Shown here: positions 22,358 to 33,171 of the stretch, piece after piece
Layout: each line of letters begins with the position of its first letter
Position numbering within the stretch: position 1 is the stretch's first letter
Origin: CAZEFK01 sp964511405
GTDB lineage: Bacteria; Pseudomonadota; Alphaproteobacteria; Elsterales; Elsteraceae
Length of the DNA: 40,904 nucleotides
Reading direction: 5' to 3'
Assembly (NCBI GenBank): GCA_964511405.1
Contig: CAZEFK010000037.1
Span: 1-40,904 of the forward strand
Notes under the pieces: generated by a model
What the model saw: only the letters and a program-made list of their open reading frames with translations
Databases searched by the model: none
What the model was told of the DNA's origin: nothing
Made by a program: the position numbers and the translations under genes

Positions 22358-24412
22358 ATGGCGTGGCGCATCGGCATCGACTCCGGGGGCACCTTCACCG
22401 ACGTGTGCCTGTTCGACGACAGCAGCGGGCGCGTGGCCGTCTGGAAGGTGCCGTCGACCCCGGACGATCCCTCGCGCGGCATCGCCCGCGGCGCCGAGGA
22501 GGGGATCGGCCGGGTCGGCGCGGCGGCGGCCGACGTCGGCTATTTCGGCCACGGCACCACGGTCGCGACCAACGCGCTGATCCAGCATCGCGGCGTCCCG
22601 ACCGGACTGATCACCACGCAAGGCTTCCGTGATCTGCTGGAGATCGGCCGCCAGAAGCGGCCCGAACTCTATGATCTGCAGGCCGACAAGCCGGTGCCGC
22701 TGGTGCCGCGCGACCTGCGCCTGGAGGTGCCGGAGCGCCTGCGCCACGACGGCACCGTCGCGATCCCGCTGGACGAGGCGGCGGTGCGCCAGGCGGCCCG
22801 GCGCCTCAAGGCGGCCGGGGTCAAGGCCGTCGCCATCGGCTTCCTGTACGGCTTCGTGCGCCCCGACCATGAAGAGCGGGCGCGGGCCCTGGTGCTGGAG
22901 GAGTTCCCGGAGGCCTTCGTCTGCACCAGCCACGAGGTCGCGCCCGAGTTCCGCGAATATGAGCGGGTGTCGACGGCCGCGGTGAACGCCTATCTGGGCC
23001 CGGTCATGCGCGGCTACATCGAGCGCCTGGCCGGTCGCCTGAAGGAGTTGGGCGTCCGGGCCACGCCGCACCTGACCCAGTCCAACGGCGGCGTCATCGG
23101 CTTCGACATGGCCGCGCGGCTGCCGGTGCGCACCGTGCTGTCGGGTCCCTCGACCGGCGTGGTCGCGGCCCAGGCGATCGGCCGCATGGCCGGGCTGCCT
23201 GACCTGATCACCTTCGACATGGGCGGCACCAGCAGCGATGTCGCGCTGCTCCAAGGCGGCCAGGCGCGCCTCGCCAGCGACGCGACGGTGCACGGCTATC
23301 CGATCAAGGCGCCGATGCTGGACATCCACACCGTGGGTGCGGGCGGCGGCTCGATCGCGGCGGTCGATTCGGGCGGCCTGCTCAAGGTCGGCCCGCGCAG
23401 CGCCGGCGCCGATCCCGGCCCGGTGTGCTACGGCCGCGGCAATGACGAGCCGACGGTGACCGACGCCAATGTCGTGCTGCAGACCCTGAACCCGACCCAC
23501 TTGCTGGGCGGGCGCATGCCGATCCGCCAGGACCTGGCCAGGGCCGCCATCGGCCGGCTGGCCGAGCGGCTGGGGCTGGACCTGATGGCCACGGCGCAGG
23601 GCATCATCGCCGTGGTCACGGCCAACATGGCCAAGGCGATCCGCGTCATCAGCGTGCAGCGCGGCTACGACCCGCGCGACTACACCCTGGTCGCCTTCGG
23701 CGGCGCCGGGCCGCTGCACGCCGCCCGCCTGGCCCGCGAGCTGGAGATGCGGCGCATCCTGGTGCCGCGCAATCCCGGCATCGTGTGCGCCATGGGCCTG
23801 CTACTGACCGACCTGCGCGCCAACTTCGCGACCACGCGCCTGACCGCCCTGGCGCCGGCCGCCGCCCCGGTCATGGCGGCGGCCTTCGCCGGCCTGGCCG
23901 ACCAGGCCCAGCACTGGTTCGCCGCAGAGGGGATCCAGCCGGCCTCGCGGCAGGTGACCCGCACCGTCGACATGCGCTATGCCGGACAGAACTACGAGCT
24001 GCCGATCGCCGTGCCCGACGGACCGATCACCGAGACGACCCTCGATGTCCTGGCCCGCGGCTTCGCCGCCGCGCACCGGCGGATGTACGGTTTCGCCGCC
24101 GAGGACGAGCCGGTGCAGCTGGTGACCTTCCGCCTGGAGGCCGCCGGCCTGGTGCCCAAGGCCGAGTTCCGCCCCGAGCCCGACGCCGGCTCCGATGCCG
24201 CGGCGGCGGTGATCGGCGAGCGCCAGGTCTGGCTGCCCGAGGCGGGCGGCTTCGTCGCCTGCCCGGTCTATGACCGCGACAAGCTGCGCGCCGGCAATTG
24301 CCTCGAAGGCCCCGCGATCGTCGAGCAGATGGACGCCACGACCGTGGTGCTGCCGGGCATGACCGCCCGGGTCGAGCCCTATCTGAACCTGGTGCTGGAG
24401 GCCAAGGGATGA
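22358..24412 (+). CDS. Hydantoinase/oxoprolinase family protein, subunit A
   Basis: A 684-residue protein of the HyuA family: ATP-dependent opening of cyclic amides such as N-methylhydantoin or 5-oxoproline, together with subunit B. The N-terminal nucleotide motif RIGIDSGGTFTDVCLFD starts at residue 4. GHGTTVATNALIQHRG follows near residue 63. The HyuA core has LITFDMGGTSSDVALLQGG and the glycine-rich IHTVGAGGGSIAAVDSGG region near residues 285-345. The C-terminus has RYAGQNYELPI. ATG 22358 gives the canonical start. It overlaps subunit B by ATGA. It is cytoplasmic; the substrate is not fixed by the sequence. Confidence 0.93.
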   Translation: MAWRIGIDSGGTFTDVCLFDDSSGRVAVWKVPSTPDDPSRGIARGAEEGIGRVGAAAADVGYFGHGTTVATNALIQHRGVPTGLITTQGFRDLLEIGRQKRPELYDLQADKPVPLVPRDLRLEVPERLRHDGTVAIPLDEAAVRQAARRLKAAGVKAVAIGFLYGFVRPDHEERARALVLEEFPEAFVCTSHEVAPEFREYERVSTAAVNAYLGPVMRGYIERLAGRLKELGVRATPHLTQSNGGVIGFDMAARLPVRTVLSGPSTGVVAAQAIGRMAGLPDLITFDMGGTSSDVALLQGGQARLASDATVHGYPIKAPMLDIHTVGAGGGSIAAVDSGGLLKVGPRSAGADPGPVCYGRGNDEPTVTDANVVLQTLNPTHLLGGRMPIRQDLARAAIGRLAERLGLDLMATAQGIIAVVTANMAKAIRVISVQRGYDPRDYTLVAFGGAGPLHAARLARELEMRRILVPRNPGIVCAMGLLLTDLRANFATTRLTALAPAAAPVMAAAFAGLADQAQHWFAAEGIQPASRQVTRTVDMRYAGQNYELPIAVPDGPITETTLDVLARGFAAAHRRMYGFAAEDEPVQLVTFRLEAAGLVPKAEFRPEPDAGSDAAAAVIGERQVWLPEAGGFVACPVYDRDKLRAGNCLEGPAIVEQMDATTVVLPGMTARVEPYLNLVLEAKG

Positions 24413-25992
24413 CGGTCGATCCCATCACCGTGGAAGTGATCGGCAGCGCGTTTTCCTCGATCACCGAGGAGATGGGCGAGGCGCTGGTGCGCGCCAGCTA
24501 TTCGACCAACATCAAGGAGCGACGGGACTGCTCGACCGCGCTGTTCGACCTGGACGGCACCACGGTGTGCCAGGCCGAGCACATCCCGATGCATCTGGGC
24601 AGCTTCATCGAGTTCATCCCGCACATCCTGAGGCGCTATCCGGTCGACGAGATCCGGCCGGGCGACGCGTTCATCGGCAACGACGCCTATGAGGGCGGCG
24701 GCACCCATCTGCCCGACATCGTGCTGGCGGAGCCGATCTTCGTCGACGGCCGCATGACCGCGTGGGCGATCAACACCGCCCACCATGCCGACTTCGCCGA
24801 CCGCGGCCACGCCCACATCTACCAGGAGGGTCTGCGGATCCCGCCGATCCGCCTCTACCGGGCGGGTGTGCTGCAGGAGGATGTCCAGGCCCTGATCCTG
24901 CTGAACTGCCAGGTGCCGCGCGAGCGCCTGTCGGACCTGCGCGCGCAGATGGCGGCCAACCGCCTGGGGGTCGAGCGCTTCGCCGCGCTGTGTGCCAAGT
25001 ACGGCCGCGGCACCGTGCTGGCCGCCGGCAAGGCGCTGCAGGACTATGCCGAGCGCAAGATGCGCGCCGGCATCGCGGCGATCCCCGACGGCACCTACCG
25101 CTTCACCGACTGGTTCGACAATCCCGAGAGCGACCAGGCGTACGAGCTGTCGGTCGCGATCACCGTCAGCGGCGACACCATGGCGCTCGACTTCCAGAGC
25201 CCGCCCCAGGTGCGCGCCGGCCTCAACATGGTCTACACGGCGCTGCTGTCGACCGTCTATTACGCGGTCAAGACCGTGGTCGACCCGACGATTCCGCCCA
25301 ACTCAGGACTGTCGCGGCCGCTGACGGTCACAGCACCGCTCGGCACCATCCTCAATTGCCGCCACCCGGCCGCGGTCAATGGCCGGGTGGCGACCTGCCA
25401 GCGCGTCGTCGACCTGATCCACGGCGCCCTCGCCCAGGCGGTGCCGGACCGCGTGATCGCCGCCTGCAACGGCGCCTGCGCCTCGGCCACCTTCGCCGGC
25501 GAGCGCGACGACGGCAGCCTGTGGGTCTATCTCGAGACCATCGGCGGCGGCTTCGGCGCCCGGGCGCACAAGGACGGGCTGGACGGCGTCCATGTCCACA
25601 TGACCAACACCTCGAACCTGCCGGTCGAGGCGCTGGAGGTCGAGTACCCGCTGTCGGTGCTGCGCTACGAGCTGGTCGACGGCTCGGGCGGCCAGGGGCG
25701 CCAGCGCGGCGGCATGGGCCTGCGCCGGGTCTACCGCGCCGAAGCGCCGGTGCGCCTGCGCCTGGACGGCTCGCGCCTGGGCTCCGCGCCCTGGGGCCTG
25801 GCCGGGGGCCAGCCCGGCGCCCCCGGCCGCTTCGGCTACGGCCCCAGCGTGGCGCCGTTCCAGCACGGGTCGGGTGCCCTGGAGCCGAGCCAGACCGTGG
25901 AGATCGTGACGCCCGGCGCCGGCGGCTACGGCCCGCCCGCCGAGCGCGACCCGGCCCTGGTCGAACGGGATCGCGCCGAAGGCCGGTGTTGA
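24409..25992 (+). CDS. Hydantoinase/oxoprolinase family protein, subunit B
   Basis: A 527-residue partner of the A subunit. Family landmarks are DPITVEVIGSAFSSITEEMGEALVRASYSTNIKERRDCS at the N-terminus, GDAFIGNDAYEGGGTHLPDI near residue 85, NTAHHADFAD with two adjacent His, and GGGFGARAHKDG near residue 378. The end GYGPPAERDPALVERDRAEG is typical. The start overlaps the hyuA stop as ATGA, implying coupled translation of a heteromeric enzyme. Confidence 0.93.
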   Translation: MTVDPITVEVIGSAFSSITEEMGEALVRASYSTNIKERRDCSTALFDLDGTTVCQAEHIPMHLGSFIEFIPHILRRYPVDEIRPGDAFIGNDAYEGGGTHLPDIVLAEPIFVDGRMTAWAINTAHHADFADRGHAHIYQEGLRIPPIRLYRAGVLQEDVQALILLNCQVPRERLSDLRAQMAANRLGVERFAALCAKYGRGTVLAAGKALQDYAERKMRAGIAAIPDGTYRFTDWFDNPESDQAYELSVAITVSGDTMALDFQSPPQVRAGLNMVYTALLSTVYYAVKTVVDPTIPPNSGLSRPLTVTAPLGTILNCRHPAAVNGRVATCQRVVDLIHGALAQAVPDRVIAACNGACASATFAGERDDGSLWVYLETIGGGFGARAHKDGLDGVHVHMTNTSNLPVEALEVEYPLSVLRYELVDGSGGQGRQRGGMGLRRVYRAEAPVRLRLDGSRLGSAPWGLAGGQPGAPGRFGYGPSVAPFQHGSGALEPSQTVEIVTPGAGGYGPPAERDPALVERDRAEGRC

Positions 25993-26030
25993 CCCGCTCA
26001 CGAAAGCCTCGGGCCGGCGTGCTGGCACTC

Positions 26031-26134
26031 CTCCACCCGACCTCCTCCCACAAGGGCCAGAAAAATGGGGGGAGGAGGGGCGAAGCTGCTGCGCCGGAAC
26101 TCCTCCTCCCCTTGTGGGAGGAGGCTGGGTGGAG
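26031..26134. repeat. Extragenic palindromic element between hyuB and the permease genes
   Basis: The arms 26031-26055 (CTCCACCCGACCTCCTCCCA plus CAAGG) and 26110-26134 are inverted copies with 23 of 25 bases paired. Inside, GGGGAGGAG-type and CTCCTCCTCCCC-type segments form a second inverted pair. Purine/pyrimidine-rich extragenic palindromes with CCTCCCACAAGG arms are widespread intergenic repeats in alphaproteobacteria. It could be a non-autonomous element or an RNA processing site between the operon parts. Confidence 0.65.
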
Positions 26135-26179
26135 GGGTAAATCCCGACGATTCCAGCTCATGCACATTCCGCTCTAGCC

Positions 26180-27123
26180 ATGCCCTGGATGTTGCGCCGC
26201 CTCGGGACCTCGGTGCTGCTGATCTGGGCGGTCGCTACCCTGGTCTTCCTGGCCATCCACCTGGTCCCGGGCGACCCGGCCGAGCTGCTCTTGAGCCAGA
26301 GCGGCACGGCACCCGACCCCGAGGCCGTGGCGGCGCTGCGCACCGAGCTCGGCCTCGATCGGCCGATCCTGGTCCAGTACGCCGATTCGCTGGGCCGGCT
26401 GGTGCGGGGCGACCTCGGACAATCGCTGCGTGACGGCACGCCGGTGGCGCAGCAGATCGCGCTGCGTCTGCCGCGCACGCTGGAGCTGATCGGCGCGGCC
26501 GGGCTGATCGCCACGGTCCTGGGCATTCCGCTGGGCATGGCGGCGGCCCTCCGCCGCGGCCGTCTGGCCGACCGGCTGGTCTCGGGCCTGACCGGCCTGA
26601 TGCTGGCGGTGCCGGTCTTCGTGCTCGGCACCGTCATGATCCTGGTGCTGGCCCAGCAGCTGCGGCTGGTGCCGGCCGGCGGCTATGTGCCGCTGGCCCG
26701 GGATCCGGCGCAGCATCTGGCGCTGCTGGCAATGCCGGCGCTGGCGATCGGGCTGGGCCTGGCCGCCGCGGTGGCGCGCATGACCCGCACCGCCGTGCTG
26801 GAGGTGCTGACCCGCAACTTCGTGCGCACCGCCCGCGCCAAGGGCCTGACCCGCGGCCAGGTGCTGCGCCGCCATGTGCTGCGCAACGCGCTGATGCCGG
26901 TGGTCACCGTGCTGGGGCTGCATCTGGGCAGCCTGCTGGGCGGCACCGTGCTGGTCGAGTACGTCTTCAACTGGCCGGGCCTGTCCGGCTACCTGGTCAG
27001 CGCCGTCAATGCGCGCGACTATCCCGAGGTGGTCGGGATCATCCTGGTGATTTCCGTGCTGTTCGTGGCCCTCAACCTGGCCATGGACGAGCTGTACGCC
27101 GTGCTCGATCCCCGGGTGCGCCG

Positions 27124-27127
<4 letters not shown>
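26180..27127 (+). CDS. Peptide-type ABC transporter permease 1 (DppB family)
   Basis: A 315-residue permease. The N-terminus MPWMLRRLGTSVLLIWAVATLVF enters the first membrane helix and is followed by HLVPGDPAELLL and LGLDRPILVQY. The EAA loop is FVRTARAKGLTRGQVLRRHVLRNAL. It ends VLDPRVRR. It shares GTGA with the next gene. It lies 187 nt after hyuB, across the palindromic element, and is predicted to work with the receptor at 18646. Confidence 0.92.
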
Positions 27128-28931
<1,804 letters not shown>

Positions 28932-28935
<4 letters not shown>

Positions 28936-29897
28936 CCGCGCTGATCGCCGCCGAGGCGTTGAGCCGCCGGTTCCCGGGCCGGCGCAGCGGCGTGTGGACG
29001 CGCGGGGCGCCGGTCCAGGCGGTGACGGATGTCAGCCTGTCCGTCGACCGCGGCGAGGCGGTCGGGCTGGTCGGCGAGAGCGGCTCGGGCAAGAGCACGC
29101 TCGGCCGCATGATGCTGGGTCTGCTGCCGCCCTCCGAGGGCCGGGTCCGGTTCGACGGTGTCGACCTCGGCCGTGCCGATCCCGGCACCCTGCAGCGCCT
29201 GCGCCGACGCATGCAGCTGGTGTTCCAGGACCCGTTGTCGAGCCTGGACCCGCGCCGGCGCGCCGGCGACCAGATCGCCGACGGCCTGTCCATCCACGGC
29301 CTGGTGCCGCGCGCCGAGCGGCCGGACCGGGTCGCCGCGCTGCTGCGCCAGGTCGGGCTGGACCCGGCCCACGCCGACCGCTACCCCCATGCCTTCTCAG
29401 GCGGCCAGTGCCAGCGCATCGGCATCGCCCGGGCGTTGGCCACCGGTCCCGACTTCCTGGTCGCCGACGAGCCGGTCTCGGCCTTGGATGTGTCGGTGCA
29501 GGCGCAGGTGCTGGCGCTGCTGGCCGAGCTGCGCCAGCGCCTCGGCCTGGCGCTGCTGTTCATCACCCACGACCTGCCGGCGGTGCGACACCTGTGCGAC
29601 CGCGTGGTGGTGCTGTATCTGGGCCGGGTGATGGAGGAAGGGCCGACCGCCGACGTGTTCGGCCGTCCCCGGCACCCCTATACCCGCGCCCTGCTGTCGG
29701 CGGTGCCGGCGCTCAAGCCGGCCCAACGCCGCCAGCGCATCCTGCTGGAGGGCGACCCGCCCAGCCCGGCCGCGCCGCCCTCGGGCTGCGTCTTCCGCAC
29801 CCGCTGCCCGCATGCCCTGCCCAAATGTGCCGAGGCGGTGCCGCCGCTGCGCGGGGACGGGCACCGGATCGCCTGCGTGCGGGAGGATCTGGGCTGA
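28932..29897 (+). CDS. Peptide-type ABC transporter ATP-binding protein 2 (DppF family)
   Basis: A 321-residue ATPase. Walker A is GESGSGKST (about residues 50-58), Q-loop VFQDPLSSLDPRR, signature FSGGQCQRIGIARALA and Walker B FLVADEPVSALD. The oligopeptide C-terminal motif CVFRTRCPHALPKC is present. It starts within the stop of the fusion gene (ATGA) and ends 10 nt before the convergent HDOD gene. It forms the heterodimeric motor with the ATPase half of the fusion. Confidence 0.94.
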
Positions 29898-29907
29898 CGA
29901 TCTGGGG

Positions 29908-31089
29908 TTACCCTCCGATGTCGGCGAGCCGGTCGGCGAGGGCCGCTTGCCACTGCGGGACGCGCTCGGTCAGGCCCAGGCGGTCGAGATGGGCGGCGTC
30001 GAGGTCGTCATCGCGCTCCGCGGTCAGGGCGCTGGCCATATGGACCACGGTCACGACCGAGGCGGCCTGCTGGTCGACCAGATCAGGCTGGTGGTGGAAG
30101 GCCACCGGCTCGACGATGCTGTCCGGCAGGCCCCAGAGCGCCAGCAGGTAGGCGCCGATCTCGGCATGGGTGGCGCCGAGCCGGCGACGCTCGGCGGCCA
30201 GCCGCGCCGGGCCGCTGACCCCGCCCTCCCGGGCAAGTTCCCGCTCGACGGTGCCCAGGCGCATCGCCAGGACCAGCATGCCGACATGATGAAGCAGGCC
30301 GGCGGTGAAGGCCTCGTCCTCGGACGGCTTGCCGAGCCCAAGGTCGCCGGCCAGATAGCGCGCGGCCAGCGCCGCCCGCATGCCATGGTCCCATAACGCC
30401 TGGATGCCCTGGCCGCCGGCCTTGCCGGTCAACTGCACGACGATGCCTTGGCTCAGCACCAGCGCGCGCAGCAGCTCGCTGCCCAGGATCTGGATCGCGT
30501 GGGCGGGGGTCGCGACGCGGCGGGTGGCCCCGAAAAACGCCGAGTTGGCGAGCTGGAGCAGCTTGGCGGCCAGGCCCATGTCACGGCCGACCAAGTCGGC
30601 GAGCTGCTTCTGCGACACGGTTTCGCGCTCCAGGGCATCGACGATCTGGCGGTAGAGCGCTGGCGGGCTCGGCAGGCCGCGCAATCCCGGGACCGCGTCG
30701 CTGACGCGCCGGTCGGTCAGCACCGAGCGCAGCCGGCAGGCGCGCGTGATGCCGGTGATCAGCAGCGCGCTGTCGCAGGGCTTCGAATAGAACAGATGGG
30801 TCGGGCCGACGCAGCGCAGCGCGGTCTCGCGGTCGCACTGGCCGGACAGCACGATCCGGATCGTCTGGGGGAACCGCCGCTCGACCTCGGTCAGCAGCTG
30901 GGCGCCGTCCATCTCCCGCATGCGCAGATCGGTGACCACGACGTCGGCCGGATCCTCCTGGAGCATCTCGATGGCGGCGCGGCCGCTCGGCGCGAACCGC
31001 ATGGTCCAGCGGTCGCGCATCGGCCGCAGCATCCGCATGAGGCCCGATCCGACCTGGGGCTCGTCATCGACGAACAGGACCGAAATCAC
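29908..31089 (-). CDS. Response regulator with HDOD output domain
   Basis: A 393-residue protein. Residues 1-120 are a receiver: acidic pair D8-D9, phospho-acceptor D54 (VVVTDLRM), Ser82 (VLSGQ) and Lys103 (YSKP). From about residue 137 an HDOD domain runs with SPPALYRQIVDALE, DMGLAAKLLQLANSAFFG, AIQILGSELLRALVLSQ and AGLLHHVGMLVLA. HDOD proteins are non-catalytic signalling or scaffolding modules. The start is GTG 31089 with GGAGG 7 nt upstream. No histidine kinase is adjacent. It lies downstream of, and codirectional with, the cyclase-like gene. Confidence 0.9.
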   Translation of the reverse strand: MISVLFVDDEPQVGSGLMRMLRPMRDRWTMRFAPSGRAAIEMLQEDPADVVVTDLRMREMDGAQLLTEVERRFPQTIRIVLSGQCDRETALRCVGPTHLFYSKPCDSALLITGITRACRLRSVLTDRRVSDAVPGLRGLPSPPALYRQIVDALERETVSQKQLADLVGRDMGLAAKLLQLANSAFFGATRRVATPAHAIQILGSELLRALVLSQGIVVQLTGKAGGQGIQALWDHGMRAALAARYLAGDLGLGKPSEDEAFTAGLLHHVGMLVLAMRLGTVERELAREGGVSGPARLAAERRRLGATHAEIGAYLLALWGLPDSIVEPVAFHHQPDLVDQQAASVVTVVHMASALTAERDDDLDAAHLDRLGLTERVPQWQAALADRLADIGG

Positions 31090-31301
31090 GCAGCGACCTC
31101 CGATGCAATCAGGGACAGCGCGCGGGCGGCCGTTCCTTGGCCCACCTCGGACCATAGCTTCGCGATGGCTGATTAAATTCCGGTAAAAGAGGATAGGGCC
31201 GATATTTTGGTTAACATTGATTCATCACGGCTGCGGCGACGGATTTTCTCGATGCCGCGGTGGGTTATCCTGAAATCGAATCATTTGGGGGCAGTTTTAT
31301 G
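31090..31301 (-). promoter_or_regulatory. AT-rich intergenic region upstream of the HDOD response regulator
   Basis: Positions about 31165-31300 are clearly richer in A and T than the genes around them (for example GATTAAATTCCGGTAAAAG and TATTTTGGTTAACATTG). This fits a promoter or regulatory region for the minus-strand HDOD gene. I could not fix a convincing -35/-10 pair, nor a terminator for the cyclase-like gene ending at 31302. No small ORF stands out. Confidence 0.4.
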
Positions 31302-33098
31302 TCACCGCGCCCCCGGTGGCAGCAGCAGGAACATGCGCATCTCGCCATAGCCCTTGGCGGCGGGGACGATGCCGACATATTCGAAGCGGGCGTCCGGGTC
31401 GGCGAGGGCCAGGGCGGCGGCGAAGGGCTCGCTGACATAGACTTGGCCGGGCGGTGTCACCGGTTCGATCCGTGCGGTGCGGCTGACATGGGCGCCGGTG
31501 AAGTTGGGCCGGCCGGTGACCGGGTCGACGCCTTCATAGACCGGCCCGAAATGGGCGCCGATGCGCAGCTCCAGGGTGCTGGGCAGTGGCAGCACCGAGA
31601 AGTCGATGGCGCCCATCTCGCGCTGCACGTCGAGCGCGCAGCGCGCTGCCGCCGCGGCACCGGACATCACGACATACAGGCCGTCGCCCCAGGTATTGCG
31701 GTACAGGATGTCGGTGTCGTGGCGCGCCAGGGCGCGGCCGATCCGGCCCATGACCGCGTCGAAGAAGGCTGGGATCTGAGCGTCGTCCAGCTTGCTGAAG
31801 CCCTTGACGTCGCCGAACAGCAGGGCGCGCGGCACGCGCGGCTGCGTGGTCGGCGCCGGCTCCGGCTCCGGCGACCGGATCACCGGGCCGTCGGCGCGCG
31901 GGCCGCAGTCGATCACCTGCGTCGGCCGTCCCAGCGACCGCCAGAACGCGACGTCGCCGCCGGTGCCGGCGGCGTCAGGGGCGTCGATGCCGTCCCACAC
32001 CGCCGCCTGCTCGACGTCCGTGTCCAGCGCCGCCGCCTGCATCGCCGCCAGGCCCATGGCGAAGCGCGCGGCGTAGACGAAGATCCCGGGATGGCCGAGA
32101 TAGCGGCCCTCGGTGGCGTAGGACACGGCGTGCGCCTGGGCCAGACAGCGGTCGAAGCGCTCGGCCCAGCCCGGCCCGGAATCAACCACCGACACGGCCT
32201 TGAAGTCGGCGACGTCGAAGGGCAGCACCACATGCAGCCGCGCATCGCGGGCGAGCAGCCCCTCGGCGAACAGGATGTCGCCGCCCGACGCCAGCGCGCC
32301 ATAGGCGTAGCCGACCGGACGGGCATCGAGATAGGCCGCGATGCGCGCGGCGACGGCGGCCTCGGACGCGGCGGCGAAGCGGCCGCCGCACCCCGGGGCG
32401 GCGATGCGGTGGCCGGTGAAATGCAGGACTGCCGGCGGCTTCAGGGGCGCCAGGATCGCCGGGTCGGCGCCGGCATGGCGGGCCACCCGCAGCAATTGCT
32501 TCCAGGCGGTGGCGCGGGCGGCGGCGTCGGTGCCGGCGACGGCCGCGGCCTGGGCGGCATGGCGCGCCGTCGCGGCCACGTCGTCCAGCAGCAGGCTGGC
32601 CTCGGCCGCCGTGGCCTGGCGATAGAACGCATCGGGCGCATCGGCCCGGAGATCGCCGAGCGCCGCCAGGGTTCGCCGCGCCAGGTCCTGCGCCAGCGCC
32701 CGATCGCCGGCCAGCCGGGCCATGGTCGCGGCGTTGATCCCCGGATAATAGCCGCCGGTCCGCTCGAACACCTGTCGGTAGAGCTCGGCCGAGCGCCGGG
32801 CGAGGTCAGCGCGGCCCATCGCCAGCGCCTCGTCCTTGACCAGGCGCGGCTCCAGGCAGGCGATGTCCTCGTCGGCCGCGGCCGCCGAGAAGCCGAAGGC
32901 CCGAAGATGCTCCCACGCCTGCCGGCGGCCGCCGGCGCGGGCGACGGTCAGAACGGCGCGGTGCTGCAGGGCCAGGTCGCCGGGATGCCGGTGCACGCCC
33001 TGCAGCGCCAGATCGTAGGCACGCAGGACGTCGCCGGCGCGCTCGGCGGCGCGCACGGCGGTCAGCCAGCCGGCGGGGTCTTGCGGGATCTCGGTCAT
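31302..33098 (-). CDS. TPR-SLOG-nucleotide cyclase-like protein
   Basis: A 598-residue soluble protein. Residues 1 to about 215 are helical repeats of the TRAFs-binding/TPR kind. About 222-370 reads VLHFTGHRIAAPG, GALASGGDILFAEGLL, VVLPFDVADF and RFDRCLAQA, the pattern of SLOG nucleotide/ligand-sensing domains. From about 424 there is a class III cyclase-like domain: metal Asp D430 (FGDVKGF) and D472 (WGDG). The position of the purine-selecting Lys/Glu is N468 (NTWGD), and the usual GDxVN-AAR segment is G-A536-H-V-S539-R-T-A-R543. The catalytic Asn is thus Ser while Arg is kept. The start is ATG 33098. It is divergent, with a 73-bp gap, from the STAND-CHASE2 gene. Confidence 0.82.
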   Translation of the reverse strand: MTEIPQDPAGWLTAVRAAERAGDVLRAYDLALQGVHRHPGDLALQHRAVLTVARAGGRRQAWEHLRAFGFSAAAADEDIACLEPRLVKDEALAMGRADLARRSAELYRQVFERTGGYYPGINAATMARLAGDRALAQDLARRTLAALGDLRADAPDAFYRQATAAEASLLLDDVAATARHAAQAAAVAGTDAAARATAWKQLLRVARHAGADPAILAPLKPPAVLHFTGHRIAAPGCGGRFAAASEAAVAARIAAYLDARPVGYAYGALASGGDILFAEGLLARDARLHVVLPFDVADFKAVSVVDSGPGWAERFDRCLAQAHAVSYATEGRYLGHPGIFVYAARFAMGLAAMQAAALDTDVEQAAVWDGIDAPDAAGTGGDVAFWRSLGRPTQVIDCGPRADGPVIRSPEPEPAPTTQPRVPRALLFGDVKGFSKLDDAQIPAFFDAVMGRIGRALARHDTDILYRNTWGDGLYVVMSGAAAAARCALDVQREMGAIDFSVLPLPSTLELRIGAHFGPVYEGVDPVTGRPNFTGAHVSRTARIEPVTPPGQVYVSEPFAAALALADPDARFEYVGIVPAAKGYGEMRMFLLLPPGAR

Positions 33099-33171
33099 GG
33101 GCCTGCGTGCGATTGCGCCGGCGATCGGCCGGCAGGTAGGGTCGGGCTGCATACTGCCGCCGTCGGGGCCC

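Noticed and set aside
21487..22482. N-terminal extension of the FAD oxidoreductase frame to 769 residues
   Set aside because: The extension is antisense-like Arg/Ala/Gly-rich sequence overlapping gntR. The Rossmann motif and TGATG overlap fix the start at 21486.
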